Of a stretch of DNA of 64,000 nt, positions 48,189 to 60,182 are shown piece by piece. Numbering within the stretch: position 1 is the first letter of the stretch; each line of letters starts with the position of its first letter. The notes under the pieces are model-generated. The model had not been told where the DNA came from. It made no database searches and saw nothing but the letters and a program-made list of their open reading frames with translations. The translations under genes were made by a program, and so were the position numbers. The stretch lies in NCBI RefSeq assembly GCF_963259705.1, contig NC_081844.1, forward strand, positions 9,843,715-9,907,714. The letters are read 5' to 3'. The DNA is from Myotis daubentonii (Eukaryota; Chordata; Mammalia; Chiroptera; Vespertilionidae).

Positions 48189-50334
48189 ACTGTAAACATA
48201 AACAGTATTCTCCACATTTCAAATCATTATACACAAGTTCTGAGCTCTATAAACAGGAATTCTTAAAGTTCCGGAGATGTTAATATTATCAGAATTCTCG
48301 TCATTTCAAAGTTTCTACCTGTAATCTCGGGAATTGAACTCGGCTTTAAATGTAGTTAGATTCTATTTACTTGTTTTTTAACTGTTTGTTACAGGTTCAT
48401 ATTCATTTCCTGGAAAGAATACTGTGTATTTTAAGAGTTTTAACACATTCTCACAGTTTCCTTAGAATTATATACTAGAACCTTGAGGATATAAACTGTC
48501 TCAGTCAAAAAAAGCCAGGGCGACTCAGGATCAACTGTAAACATAAACAGTGTTCTCGTCATTTCAAATCATTATACACTAGTTCTTAGCTCTATAAACA
48601 GGAATTCTTAAAGTTTGAAATGACATTTTAGTGAAAACGCCACTTAAAATAGCCTGAGTTGTTAATATTATCAGAATTGCCGTCATTTCAGACCTTTCGA
48701 CCTGTAATCTCGGTAACTGAACTCGGCCTTAAATGAAGTTAGATTCTATTTACTTGTGTTTCAACTGTTTGTTACACGTTCATATTCATTTCCTGGAAAG
48801 AAAATTGTGTATTTTAAGAGTTTTAACACATTTTGACAGTTTCCTGAGAAGTATATACTAGAACCTTCAGGATATAAACTGTTTCAGTCAAAAAACGCCA
48901 CGGCAACTCAGAATCAACTGTAAACATAAACAGTATTCTCCACATTTCAAATCATTATACACAAGTTCTGAGCTCTATAAACAGGAATTCTTAAAGTTCC
49001 GGAGATGTTAATATTATCAGAATTCTCGTCATTTCAAAGTTTCTACCTCTAATCTCGGGAATTGAACTCGGCTTTAAATGTACTTAGATTCTATTTACTT
49101 GTGTTTTAACTGTTTGTTACACGTTCATATTCATTTCCTGGAAAGAAAACTGAGTATTTTAAGAGTTTTAACACATTCTCACAGTTTCCTTAGAATTATA
49201 TACTAGAACCTTGAGGATATAAACTGTCTCAGTCAAAAAAAGCCGTGGCAACTCAGGATCAACTGTAAACATAAACAGTATTCTCCTCATTTCAAATCAT
49301 TATACACAAGTACTGAGCTCTATAAACAGGAATTCGTAAAGTTTGAAATGACATTTTAGTTAAAACGCCACTTAAAATAGCCTGAGTTGTTAATATTATC
49401 AGAATTGCCGACATTTCAGAGTTTTCGATCTGTAATCTTGGTAACTGAACTCGGCCTTAAATGTACTTAGATTCTATTTACTTGTGTTTTAACTGTTTGT
49501 TACACGTTCATATTCATTTCCTGGAAAGAAAATTGTGTATTTTAAGAGTTTTAACACATTTTGACAGTTTCCTGAGAAGTATATACTAGAACCTTCAGGA
49601 TATAAACTGTTTCAGTCAAAAAACGCCACGGCAACTCAGAATCAACTGTAAACATAAACAGTATTCTCCACATTTCAAATCATTATACACAAGTTCTGAG
49701 CTCTATAAACAGGAATTCTTAAAGTTCCGGAGAGGTTAATATTATCAGAATTCTCGTCATTTCAAAGTTCCTACCTATAATCTCGGGAATTGAACTCGGC
49801 TTTAAATGTAGTTAGATTCTATTTACTTGTTTTTTAACTGTTTGTTACACGTTCATATTCATTTCCTGGAAAGAATACTGTGTATTTTAAGAGTTTTAAC
49901 ACATTCTCACAGTTTCCTTAGAATTATATACTAGAACCTTGAGGATATAAACTGTCTCAGTCAAAAAAAGCCAGGGCGACTCAGGATCAACTGTAAACAT
50001 AAACAGTGTTCTCGTCATTTCAAATCATTATACACTAGTTCTTAGCTCTATAAACAGGAATTCTTAAAGTTCCGGAGAGGTTAATATTATCAGAATTCTC
50101 GTCATTTCAAAGTTCCTACCTGTAATCTCGGGAATTGAACTCGGCTTTAAATGTAGTTAGATTCTATTTACTTGTTTTTTAACTGTTTGTTACAGGTTCA
50201 TATTCATTTCCTGGAAAGAATACTGTGTATTTTAAGAGTTTTAACACATTCTCACAGTTTCCTTAGAATTATATACTAGAACCTTGAGGATATAAACTGT
50301 CTCAGTCAAAAAAAGCCAGGGCGACTCAGGATCA
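48189..50334 (+). repeat. A2-B2-A1-B1-A2-A(hybrid) block
   Basis: Monomers start at 48189 (A, GAGATGTT then ACAGGTTC and CCAGGGCG), 48534 (B2, with CAGACCTTTCG), 48917 (A1, CTACCTCTAATC), 49262 (B1 with an A-like patch), 49645 (A2, CTACCTATAATC) and 49990 (hybrid A). The CTACCTATAATC variant otherwise occurs at 26652, 29565 and 36502, more than 13 kb away. The B1 at 49262 carries GTACTTAG and TGTGTTTTAAC of A between B1 flanks. Confidence 0.88.
49990..50334 (+). repeat. Hybrid monomer: B2 5' end, A 3' part (345 bp)
   Basis: The first 70 or so bases are B2 (GTGTTCTCG, CTAGTTCTTAG). From AAAGTTCCGGAGAGG onward it is A2 with ACAGGTTC and CCAGGGCG. It lacks the B-specific block and has the A length. 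With the A at 49645 it makes the third A-A neighbour pair of the window. An exchange between a B2 and an A within the shared GGAATTCTTAAAGTT region would give exactly this product. Confidence 0.9.
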
Positions 50335-52902
50335 ACTGTAAACATAAACAGTGTTCTCGTCATTTCAAATCATTATACACTAGTTCTTAGCTCTATAAAC
50401 AGGAATTCTTAAAGTTTGAAATGACATTTTAGTGAAAACGCCACTTAAAATAGCCTGAGTTGTTAATATTATCAGAATTGCCGTCATTTCAGAGCTTTCG
50501 ACCTGTAATCTCGGTAACTGAACTCGGCATTAAATGAAGTTAGATTCTATTTACTTGTGTTTCAACTGTTTGTTACACGTTCATATTCATTTCCTGGAAA
50601 GAAAATTGTGTATTTTAAGAGTTTTAACACATTTTGACAGTTTCCTGAGAAGTATATACTAGAACCTTCAGGATATAAACTGTTTCAGTCAAAAAACGCC
50701 ACGGCAACTCAGAATCAACTGTAAACATAAACAGTATTCTCCACATTTCAAATCATTATACACAAGTTCTGAGCTCTATAAACAGGAATTCTTAAAGTTC
50801 CGGAGATGTTAATATTATCAGAATTCTCGTCATTTCAAAGTTTATACCTGTAATCTCGGGAATTGAACTCGGCTTTAAATGTACTTAGATTCTATTTACT
50901 TGTGTTTTAACTGTTTGTTACACGTTCATATTCATTTCCTGGAAAGAAAACTGAGTATTTTAAGAGTTTTAACACATTCTCACACTTTCCTTAGAATTAT
51001 ATACTAGAACCTTGAGGATATAAACTGTCTCAGTCAAAAAAAGCCGTGGCAACTCAGGATCAACTGTAAACATAAACAGTATTCTCCTCATTTCAAATCA
51101 TTATACACAAGTACTGAGCTCTATAAACAGGAATTCTTAATGTTTGAAATGACATTGCAGTTAAACCGCCACTTAAAAGAGCCTGAGTTGTTAATATTAT
51201 CAGAATTGCCGTCATTTCAGAGCTTTCCACCTCTCATCTCGGTAACTGAACTGGGCCTTAAATGTAGTTAGATTCTATTTACTTGTGTTTCAACTGTTTG
51301 TTACACGTTCATATTCATTTCCTGGAAAGAGAATTGTGTATTTTTAGAGTTTTAACACATTTTGACAGTTTCCTGAGAAGTATATACTAGAACTTTCAGG
51401 ATATAAACTGTTTCAGTCAAAAAACGGCACGGCAACTCAGGTTCACGAGTAAACATAAACAGTTTTCTCCACATTTCAAGTCATTATACACAAGTTCTGA
51501 GCTCTATAAACAGGAATTCTTAAAGTTCCGGAGAGGTTAATATTATCAGAATTCTCGTCATTTCAAAGTTTCTACCTGTAATCTCGGGAATTGAACTCGG
51601 CTTTAAATGTACTTAGATTCTATTTACTTGTGTTTTAACTGTTTGTTACACGTTCATATTCATTTCCTGGAAAGAATACTGTGTATTTTAAGAGTTTTAA
51701 CACATTCTCACAGTTTCCTTAGAATTATATACTAGAACCTTGAGGATATAAACTGTCTCAGTCAAAAAAAGCCAGGGCGACTCAGGATCAACTGTAAACA
51801 TAAACAGTATTCTCCTCATTTCAAATCATTATACACAAGTACTGAGCTCTATAAACAGGAATTCTTAAAGTTTGAAATGACATTGTAGTTAAAACGCCAC
51901 TTAAAAGAGCCTGAGTTGTTAATATTATCAGAATTGCCGTCATTTCAGAGCTTTCCACCTCTCATCTCGGTAACTGAACTGGGCCTTAAATGTAGTTAGA
52001 TTCTATTTACTTGTGTTTCAACTGTTTGTTACACGTTCATATTCATTTCCTGGAAAGAGAATTGTGTATTTTTAGAGTTTTAACACATTTTGACAGTTTC
52101 CTGAGAAGTATATACTAGAACTTTCAGGATATAAACTGTTTCAGTCAAAAAACGCCACGGCAACTCAGGTTCACGTGTAAACATAAACAGTATTCTCCAC
52201 ATTTCAAGTCATTATACACAAGTTCTGAGCTCTATAAACAGGAATTCTTAAAGTTCCGGAGAGGTTAATATTATCAGAATTCTCGTCATTTCAAAGTTTC
52301 TACCTGTAATCTCGGGAATTGAACTCGGCTTTAAATGTAGTTAGATTCTATTTACTTGTGTTTTTAACTGTTTGTTACACGTTCATATTCATTTCCTGGA
52401 AAGAATACTGTGTATTTTAAGAGTTTTAACACATTCTCACAGTTTCCTTAGAATTATATACTAGAACCTTGAGGATATAAACTGTCTCAGTCAAAAAAAG
52501 CCAGGGCGACTCAGGATCAACTGTAAACATAAACAGTATTCTCCTCATTTCAAATCATTATACACTAGTTCTTAGCTCTATAAACAGGAATTCTTAAAGT
52601 TTGAAATGACATTTTAGTGAAAACGCCACTTAAAATAGCCTGAGTTGTTAATATTATCAGAATTGCCGTCATTTCAGAGCTTTCGACCTGTAATCTCGGT
52701 AACTGAACTCGGCCTTAAATGAAGTTAGATTCTATTTACTTGTGTTTCAACTGTTTGTTACACGTTCATATTCATTTCCTGGAAAGAAAATTGTGTATTT
52801 TAAGAATTTTAACACATTTTGACAGTTTCCTGAGAAGTATATACTAGAACCTTCAGGATATAAACTGTTTCAGTCAAAAAACGCCACGGCAACTCAGAAT
52901 CA
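50335..52902 (+). repeat. B2 plus B3 hexamer (A-B3-A-B3-A(long)-B2)
   Basis: Monomers start at 50335 (B2, GGCATTAAATG), 50718 (A1, CACACTTTCC), 51063 (B3, ends CACGAG), 51446 (A, CAGTTTTCTCC), 51791 (B3, CATTGTAG, ends CACGTG), 52174 (A-long, TGTGTTTTTAAC) and 52520 (B2 starting TATTCTCCTC, AAGAATTTTAAC). The hexamer 50718-52902 (2,185 bp) recurs at 60183-62367. The AAGAATTTTAAC change is shared with 47806 but not with 61985. Confidence 0.9.
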
Positions 52903-55900
52903 ACTGTAAACATAAACAGTATTCTCCACATTTCAAATCATTATACACAAGTTCTGAGCTCTTTAAACAGGAATTCTTAAAGTTCCGGAGAGGTTAATAT
53001 TATCAGAATTCTCGTCATTTCAAAGTTTCTACCTCTAATCTCGGGAATTGAACTCGGCTTTAAATGTACTTAGATTCTATTTACTTGTGTTTTAACTGTT
53101 TGTTACACGTTCATATTCATTTCCTGGAAAGAAAACTGAGTATTTTAAGAGTTTTAACACATTCTCACAGTTTCCTTAGAATTATATACTAGAACCTTGA
53201 GGATATAAACTGTCTCAGTCAAAAAAAGCCGTGGCAACTCAGGATCAACTGTAAACATAAACAGTATTCTCCTCATTTCAAATCATTATACACAAGTACT
53301 GAGCTCTATAAACAGGAATTCTTAAAGTTTGAAATGACATTTTAGTGAAAACGCCACTTAAAATAGCCTGAGTTGTTAATATTATCAGAATTGCCGTCAT
53401 TTCAGAGCTTTCGACCTGTAATCTCGGTAACTGAACTCGGCCTTAAATGAAGTTAGATTCTATTTACTTGTGTTTCAACTGTTTGTTACACGTTCATATT
53501 CATTTCCTGGAAAGAAAATTGTGTATTTTAAGAGTTTTAACACATTTTGACAGTTTCCTGAGAAGTATATACTAGAACCTTCAGGATATAAACTGTTTCA
53601 GTCAAAAAACGCCACGGCAACTCAGAATCAACTGTAAACATAAACAGTATTCTCCACATTTCAAATCATTATACACAAGTTCTGAGCTCTATAAACAGGA
53701 ATTCTTAAAGTTCCGGAGATGTTAATATTATCAGAATTCTCGTCATTTCAAAGTTTCTACCTCTAATCTCGGGAATTGAACTCGGCTTTAAATGTAGTTA
53801 GATTCTATTTACTTGTTTTTTAACTGTTTGTTACAGGTTCATATTCATTTCCTGGAAAGAATACTGTGTATTTTAAGAGTTTTAACACATTCTCACAGTT
53901 TCCTTAGAATTATATACTAGAACCTTGAGGATATAAACTGTCTCAGTCAAAAAAAGCCAGGGCGACTCAGGATCAACTGTAAACATAAACAGTGTTCTCG
54001 TCATTTCAAATCATTATACACTAGTTCTTAGCTCTATAAACAGGAATTCTTAAAGTTTGAAATGACATTTTAGTGAAAACGCCACTTAAAATAGCCTGAG
54101 TTGTTAATATTATCAGAATTGCCGTCATTTCAGAGCTTTCCACCTCTCATCTCGGTAACTGAACTCGGCCTTAAATGAAGTTAGATTCTATTTACTTGTG
54201 TTTCAGCTGTTTGTTACACGTTCATATTCATTTCCTGGAAAGAAAATTGTGTATTTTAAGAGTTTTAACACATTTTGACAGTTTCCTGAGAAGTATATAC
54301 TAGAACCTTCAGGATATAAACTGTTTCAGTCAAAAAACGCCACGGCAACTCAGAATCAACTGTAAACATAAACAGTATTCTCCACATTTCAAATCATTAT
54401 ACACAAGTTCTGAGCTCTATAAACAGGAATTCTTAAAGTTCCGGAGATGTTAATATTATCAGAATTCTCGTCATTTCAAAGTTTCTACCTCTAATCTCGG
54501 GAATTGAACTCGGCTTTAAATGTACTTAGATTCTATTTACTTGTGTTTTAACTGTTTGTTACACGTTCATATTCATTTCCTGGAAAGAAAACTGAGTATT
54601 TTAAGAGTTTTAACACATTCTCACAGTTTCCTTAGAATTATATACTAGAACCTTGAGGATATAAACTGTCTCAGTCAAAAAAAGCCGTGGCAACTCAGGA
54701 TCAACTGTAAACATAAACAGTATTCTCCTCATTTCAAATCATTATACACAAGTACTGAGCTCTATAAACAGGAATTCGTAAAGTTTGAAATGACATTTTA
54801 GTTAAAACGCCACTTAAAATAGCCTGAGTTGTTAATATTATCAGAATTGCCGACATTTCAGAGTTTTCGATCTGTAATCTTGGTAACTGAACTCGGCCTT
54901 AAATGAAGTTAGATTCTATTTACTTGTGTTTCAACTGTTTGTTACACGTTCATATTCATTTCCTGGAAAGAAAATTGTGTATTTTAAGAGTTTTAACACA
55001 TTTTGACAGTTTCCTGAGAAGTATATACTAGAACCTTCAGGATATAAACTGTTTCAGTCAAAAAACGTCACGGCAACTCAGAATCAACTGTAAACATAAA
55101 CAGTATTCTCCACATTTCAAATCATTATACACAAGTTCTGAGCTCTATAAACAGGAATTCTTAAAGTTCCGGAGAGGTTAATATTATCAGAATTCTCGTC
55201 ATTTCAAAGTTCCTACCTGTAATCTCGGGAATTGAACTCGGCTTTAAATGTAGTTAGATTCTATTTACTTGTTTTTTAACTGTTTGTTACAGGTTCATAT
55301 TCATTTCCTGGAAAGAATACTGTGTATTTTAAGAGTTTTAACACATTCTCACAGTTTCCTTAGAATTATATACTAGAACCTTGAGGATATAAACTGTCTC
55401 AGTCAAAAAAAGCCAGGGCGACTCAGGATCAACTGTAAACATAAACAGTGTTCTCGTCATTTCAAATCATTATACACTAGTTCTTAGCTCTATAAACAGG
55501 AATTCTTAAAGTTTGAAATGACATTTTAGTGAAAACGCCACTTAAAATAGCCTGAGTTGTTAATATTATCAGAATTGCCGTCATTTCAGAGCTTTCGACC
55601 TGTAATCTCGGTAACTGAACTCGGCCTTAAATGAAGTTAGATTCTATTTACTTGTGTTTCAACTGTTTGTTACACGTTCATATTCATTTCCTGGAGAGAA
55701 AATTGTGTATTTTAAGAGTTTTAACACATTTTGACAGTTTCCTGAGAAGTATATACTAGAACCTTCAGGATATAAACTGTTTCAGTCAAAAAACGCCACG
55801 GCAACTCAGAATCAACTGTAAACATAAACAGTATTCTCCACATTTCAAATCATTATACACAAGTTCTGAGCTCTATAAACAGGAATTCTTAAAGTTCCGG

Positions 55901-57270
55901 AGATGTTAATATTATCAGAATTCTCGTCATTTCAAAGTTTCTACCTCTAATCTCGGGAATTGAACTCGGCTTTAAATGTAGTTAGATTCTATTTACTTGT
56001 TTTTTAACTGTTTGTTACAGGTTCATATTCATTTCCTGGAAAGAATACTGTGTATTTTAAGAGTTTTAACACATTCTCACAGTTTCCTTAGAATTATATA
56101 CTAGAACCTTGAGGATATAAACTGTCTCAGTCAAAAAAAGCCAGGGCGACTCAGGATCAACTGTAAACATAAACAGTGTTCTCGTCATTTCAAATCATTA
56201 TACACTAGTTCTTAGCTCTATAAACAGGAATTCTTAAAGTTTGAAATGACATTTTAGTGAAAACGCCACTTAAAATAGCCTGAGTTGTTAATATTATCAG
56301 AATTGCCGTCATTTCAGAGCTTTCCACCTCTCATCTCGGTAACTGAACTCGGCCTTAAATGAAGTTAGATTCTATTTACTTGTGTTTCAACTGTTTGTTA
56401 CACGTTCATATTCATTTCCTGGAAAGAAAATTGTGTATTTTAAGAGTTTTAACACATTTTGACAGTTTCCTGAGAAGTATATACTAGAACCTTCAGGATA
56501 TAAACTGTTTCAGTCAAAAAACGCCACGGCAACTCAGAATCAACTGTAAACATAAACAGTATTCTCCACATTTCAAATCATTATACACAAGTTCTGAGCT
56601 CTATAAACAGGAATTCTTAAAGTTCCGGAGAGGTTAATATTATCAGAATTCTCGTCATTTCAAAGTTCCTACCTGTAATCTCGGGAATTGAACTCGGCTT
56701 TAAATGTAGTTAGATTCTATTTACTTGTTTTTTAACTGTTTGTTACAGGTTCATATTCATTTCCTGGAAAGAATACTGTGTATTTTAAGAGTTTTAACAC
56801 ATTCTCACAGTTTCCTTAGAATTATATACTAGAACCTTGAGGATATAAACTGTCTCAGTCAAAAAAAGCCAGGGCGACTCAGGATCAACTGTAAACATAA
56901 ACAGTGTTCTCGTCATTTCAAATCATTATACACTAGTTCTTAGCTCTATAAACAGGAATTCTTAAAGTTTGAAATGACATTTTAGTGAAAACGCCACTTA
57001 AAATAGCCTGAGTTGTTAATATTATCAGAATTGCCGTCATTTCAGAGCTTTCGACCTGTAATCTCGGTAACTGAACTCGGCATTAAATGAAGTTAGATTC
57101 TATTTACTTGTGTTTCAACTGTTTGTTACACGTTCATATTCATTTCCTGGAAAGAAAATTGTGTATTTTAAGAGTTTTAACACATTTTGACAGTTTCCTG
57201 AGAAGTATATACTAGAACCTTCAGGATATAAACTGTTTCAGTCAAAAAACGCCACGGCAACTCAGAATCA
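52903..57270 (+). repeat. Six A-B dimers (6 x 728 bp)
   Basis: Monomers start at 52903, 53248; 53631, 53976; 54359, 54704; 55087, 55432; 55815, 56160; 56543, 56888. Subtypes are mostly A1 or A2 with B2; the B1 is at 54704. A monomers at 53631 and 55815 are hybrids with CTACCTCTAATC at the 5' side and ACAGGTTC, CCAGGGCG at the 3' side. B2 copies at 53976 and 56160 have CTCTCATC, as at 43055. The B2 at 55432 has CTGGAGAGAAA, otherwise seen only at 44511, 10,921 bp away. Private: GCTCTTTAAAC at 52903, TTTCAGCTG at 53976, AAACGTCACGG at 54704. Confidence 0.9.
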
Positions 57271-60182
57271 ACTGTAAACATAAACAGTATTCTCCACATT
57301 TCAAATCATTATACACAAGTTCTGAGCTCTATAAACAGGAATTCTTAAAGTTCCGGAGATGTTAATATTATCAGAATTCTCGTCATTTCAAAGTTTATAC
57401 CTGTAATCTCGGGAATTGAACTCGGCTTTAAATGTACTTAGATTCTATTTACTTGTGTTTTAACTGTTTGTTACACGTTCATATTCATTTCCTGGAAAGA
57501 AAACTGAGTATTTTAAGAGTTTTAACACATTCTCACAGTTTCCTTAGAATTATATACTAGAACCTTGAGGATATAAACTGTCTCAGTCAAAAAAAGCCGT
57601 GGCAACTCAGGATCAACTGTAAACATAAACAGTATTCTCCTCATTTCAAATCATTATACACAAGTACTGAGCTCTATAAACAGGAATTCTTAATGTTTGA
57701 AATGACATTGCAGTTAAACCGCCACTTAAAAGAGCCTGAGTTGTTAATATTATCAGAATTGCCGTCATTTCAGAGCTTTCCACCTCTCATCTCGGTAACT
57801 GAACTGGGCCTTAAATGTAGTTAGATTCTATTTACTTGTGTTTCAACTGTTTGTTACACGTTCATATTCATTTCCTGGAAAGAGAATTGTGTATTTTTAG
57901 AGTTTTAACACATTTTGACAGTTTCCTGAGAAGTATATACTAGAACTTTCAGGATATAAACTGTTTCAGTCAAAAAACGCCACGGCAACTCAGGTTCACG
58001 TGTAAACATAAACAGTTTTCTCCACATTTCAAGTCATTATACACAAGTTCTGAGCTCTATAAACAGGAATTCTTAAAGTTCCGGAGAGGTTAATATTATC
58101 AGAATTCTCGTCATTTCAAAGTTTCTACCTGTAATCTCGGGAATTGAACTCGGCTTTAAATGTACTTAGATTCTATTTACTTGTGTTTTAACTGTTTGTT
58201 ACACGTTCATATTCCTTTCCTGGAAAGAATACTGTGTATTTTAAGAGTTTTAACACATTCTCACAGTTTCCTTAGAATTATATACTAGAACCTTGAGGAT
58301 ATAAACTGTCTCAGTCAAAAAAAGCCAGGGCGACTCAGGATCAACTGTAAACATAAACAGTATTCTCCTCATTTCAAATCATTATACACAAGTACTGAGC
58401 TCTATAAACAGGAATTCTTAATGTTTGAAATGACATTGCAGTTAAACCGCCACTTAAAAGAGCCTGAGTTGTTAATATTATCAGAATTGCCGTCATTTCA
58501 GAGCTTTCCACCTCTCATCTCGGTAACTGAACTGGGCCTTAAATGTAGTTAGATTCTATTTACTTGTGTTTCAACTGTTTGTTACACGTTCATATTCATT
58601 TCCTGGAAAGAGAATTGTGTATTTTTAGAGTTTTAACACATTTTGACAGTTTCCTGAGAAGTATATACTAGAACTTTCAGGATATAAACTGTTTCAGTCA
58701 AAAAACGCCACGGCAACTCAGGTTCACGTGTAAACATAAACAGTATTCTCCACATTTCAAGTCATTATACACAAGTTCTGAGCTCTATAAACAGGAATTC
58801 TTAAAGTTCCGGAGAGGTTAATATTATCAGAATTCTCGTCATTTCAAAGTTTCTACCTGTAATCTCGGGAATTGAACTCGGCTTTAAATGTACTTAGATT
58901 CTATTTACTTGTGTTTTAACTGTTTGTTACACGTTCATATTCATTTCCTGGAAAGAAAACTGAGTATTTTAAGAGTTTTAACACATTCTCACAGTTTCCT
59001 TAGAATTATATACTAGAACCTTGAGGATATAAACTGTCTCAGTCAAAAAAAGCCGTGGCAACTCAGGATCAACTGTAAACATAAACAGTATTCTCCTCAT
59101 TTCAAATCATTATACACAAGTACTGAGCTCTATAAACAGGAATTCGTAAAGTTTGAAATAACATTTTAGTTAAAACGCCACTTAAAATAGCCTGAGTTGT
59201 TAATATTATCAGAATTGCCGTCATTTCAGAGCTTTCGACCTGTAATCTCGGTAACTGAACTCGGCATTAAATGAAGTTAGATTCTATTTACTTGTGTTTC
59301 AACTGTTTGTTACACGTTCATATTCATTTCCTGGAAAGAAAATTGTGTATTTTAAGAGTTTTAACACATTTTGACAGTTTCCTGAGAAGTATATACTAGA
59401 ACCTTCAGGATATAAACTGTTTCAGTCAAAAAACGCCACGGCAACTCAGAATCAACTGTAAACATAAACAGTATTCTCCACATTTCAAATCATTATACAC
59501 AAGTTCTGAGCTCTATAAACAGGAATTCTTAAAGTTCCGGAGATGTTAATATTATCAGAATTCTCGTCATTTCAAAGTTTCTACCTCTAATCTCGGGAAT
59601 TGAACTCGGCTTTAAATGTACTTAGATTCTATTTACTTGTGTTTTAACTGTTTGTTACACGTTCATATTCATTTCCTGGAAAGAAAACTGAGTATTTTAA
59701 GAGTTTTAACACATTCTCACAGTTTCCTTAGAATTATATAATAGAACCTTGAGGATATAAACTGTCTCAGTCAAAAAAAGCCGTGGCAACTCAGGATCAA
59801 CTGTAAACATAAACAGTATTCTCCTCATTTCAAATCATTATACACAAGTACTGAGCTCTATAAACAGGAATTCGTAAAGTTTGAAATGACATTTTAGTTA
59901 AAACGCCACTTAAAATAGCCTGAGTTGTTAATATTATCAGAATTGCCGTCATTTCAGAGCTTTCGACCTGTAATCTCGGTAACTGAACTCGGCATTAAAT
60001 GAAGTTAGATTCTATTTACTTGTGTTTCAACTGTTTGTTACACGTTCATATTCATTTCCTGGAAAGAAAATTGTGTATTTTAAGAGTTTTAACACATTTT
60101 GACAGTTTCCTGAGAAGTATATACTAGAACCTTCAGGATATAAACTGTTTCAGTCAAAAAACGCCACGGCAACTCAGAATCA
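57271..60182 (+). repeat. 8-monomer block (2,912 bp) with two B3 and two B1/B2 hybrids
   Basis: Monomers start at 57271 (A1, TTTATACC), 57616 (B3, TTAATGTTTG), 57999 (A, CAGTTTTCTCC, private ATTCCTTTCC), 58344 (B3, TTAATGTTTG), 58727 (A1), 59072 (B1/B2 hybrid), 59455 (A1, CTACCTCTAATC) and 59800 (B1/B2 hybrid). The hybrids have GAATTCGTAAAG of B1 followed by GCCGTC, CGACCTG and GGCATT of B2. The A at 58727 follows a CACGTG junction but is otherwise A1, so it joins the start of the A-long type to an A1 end. The A-B3-A start matches the hexamers at 50718 and 60183. Confidence 0.88.
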
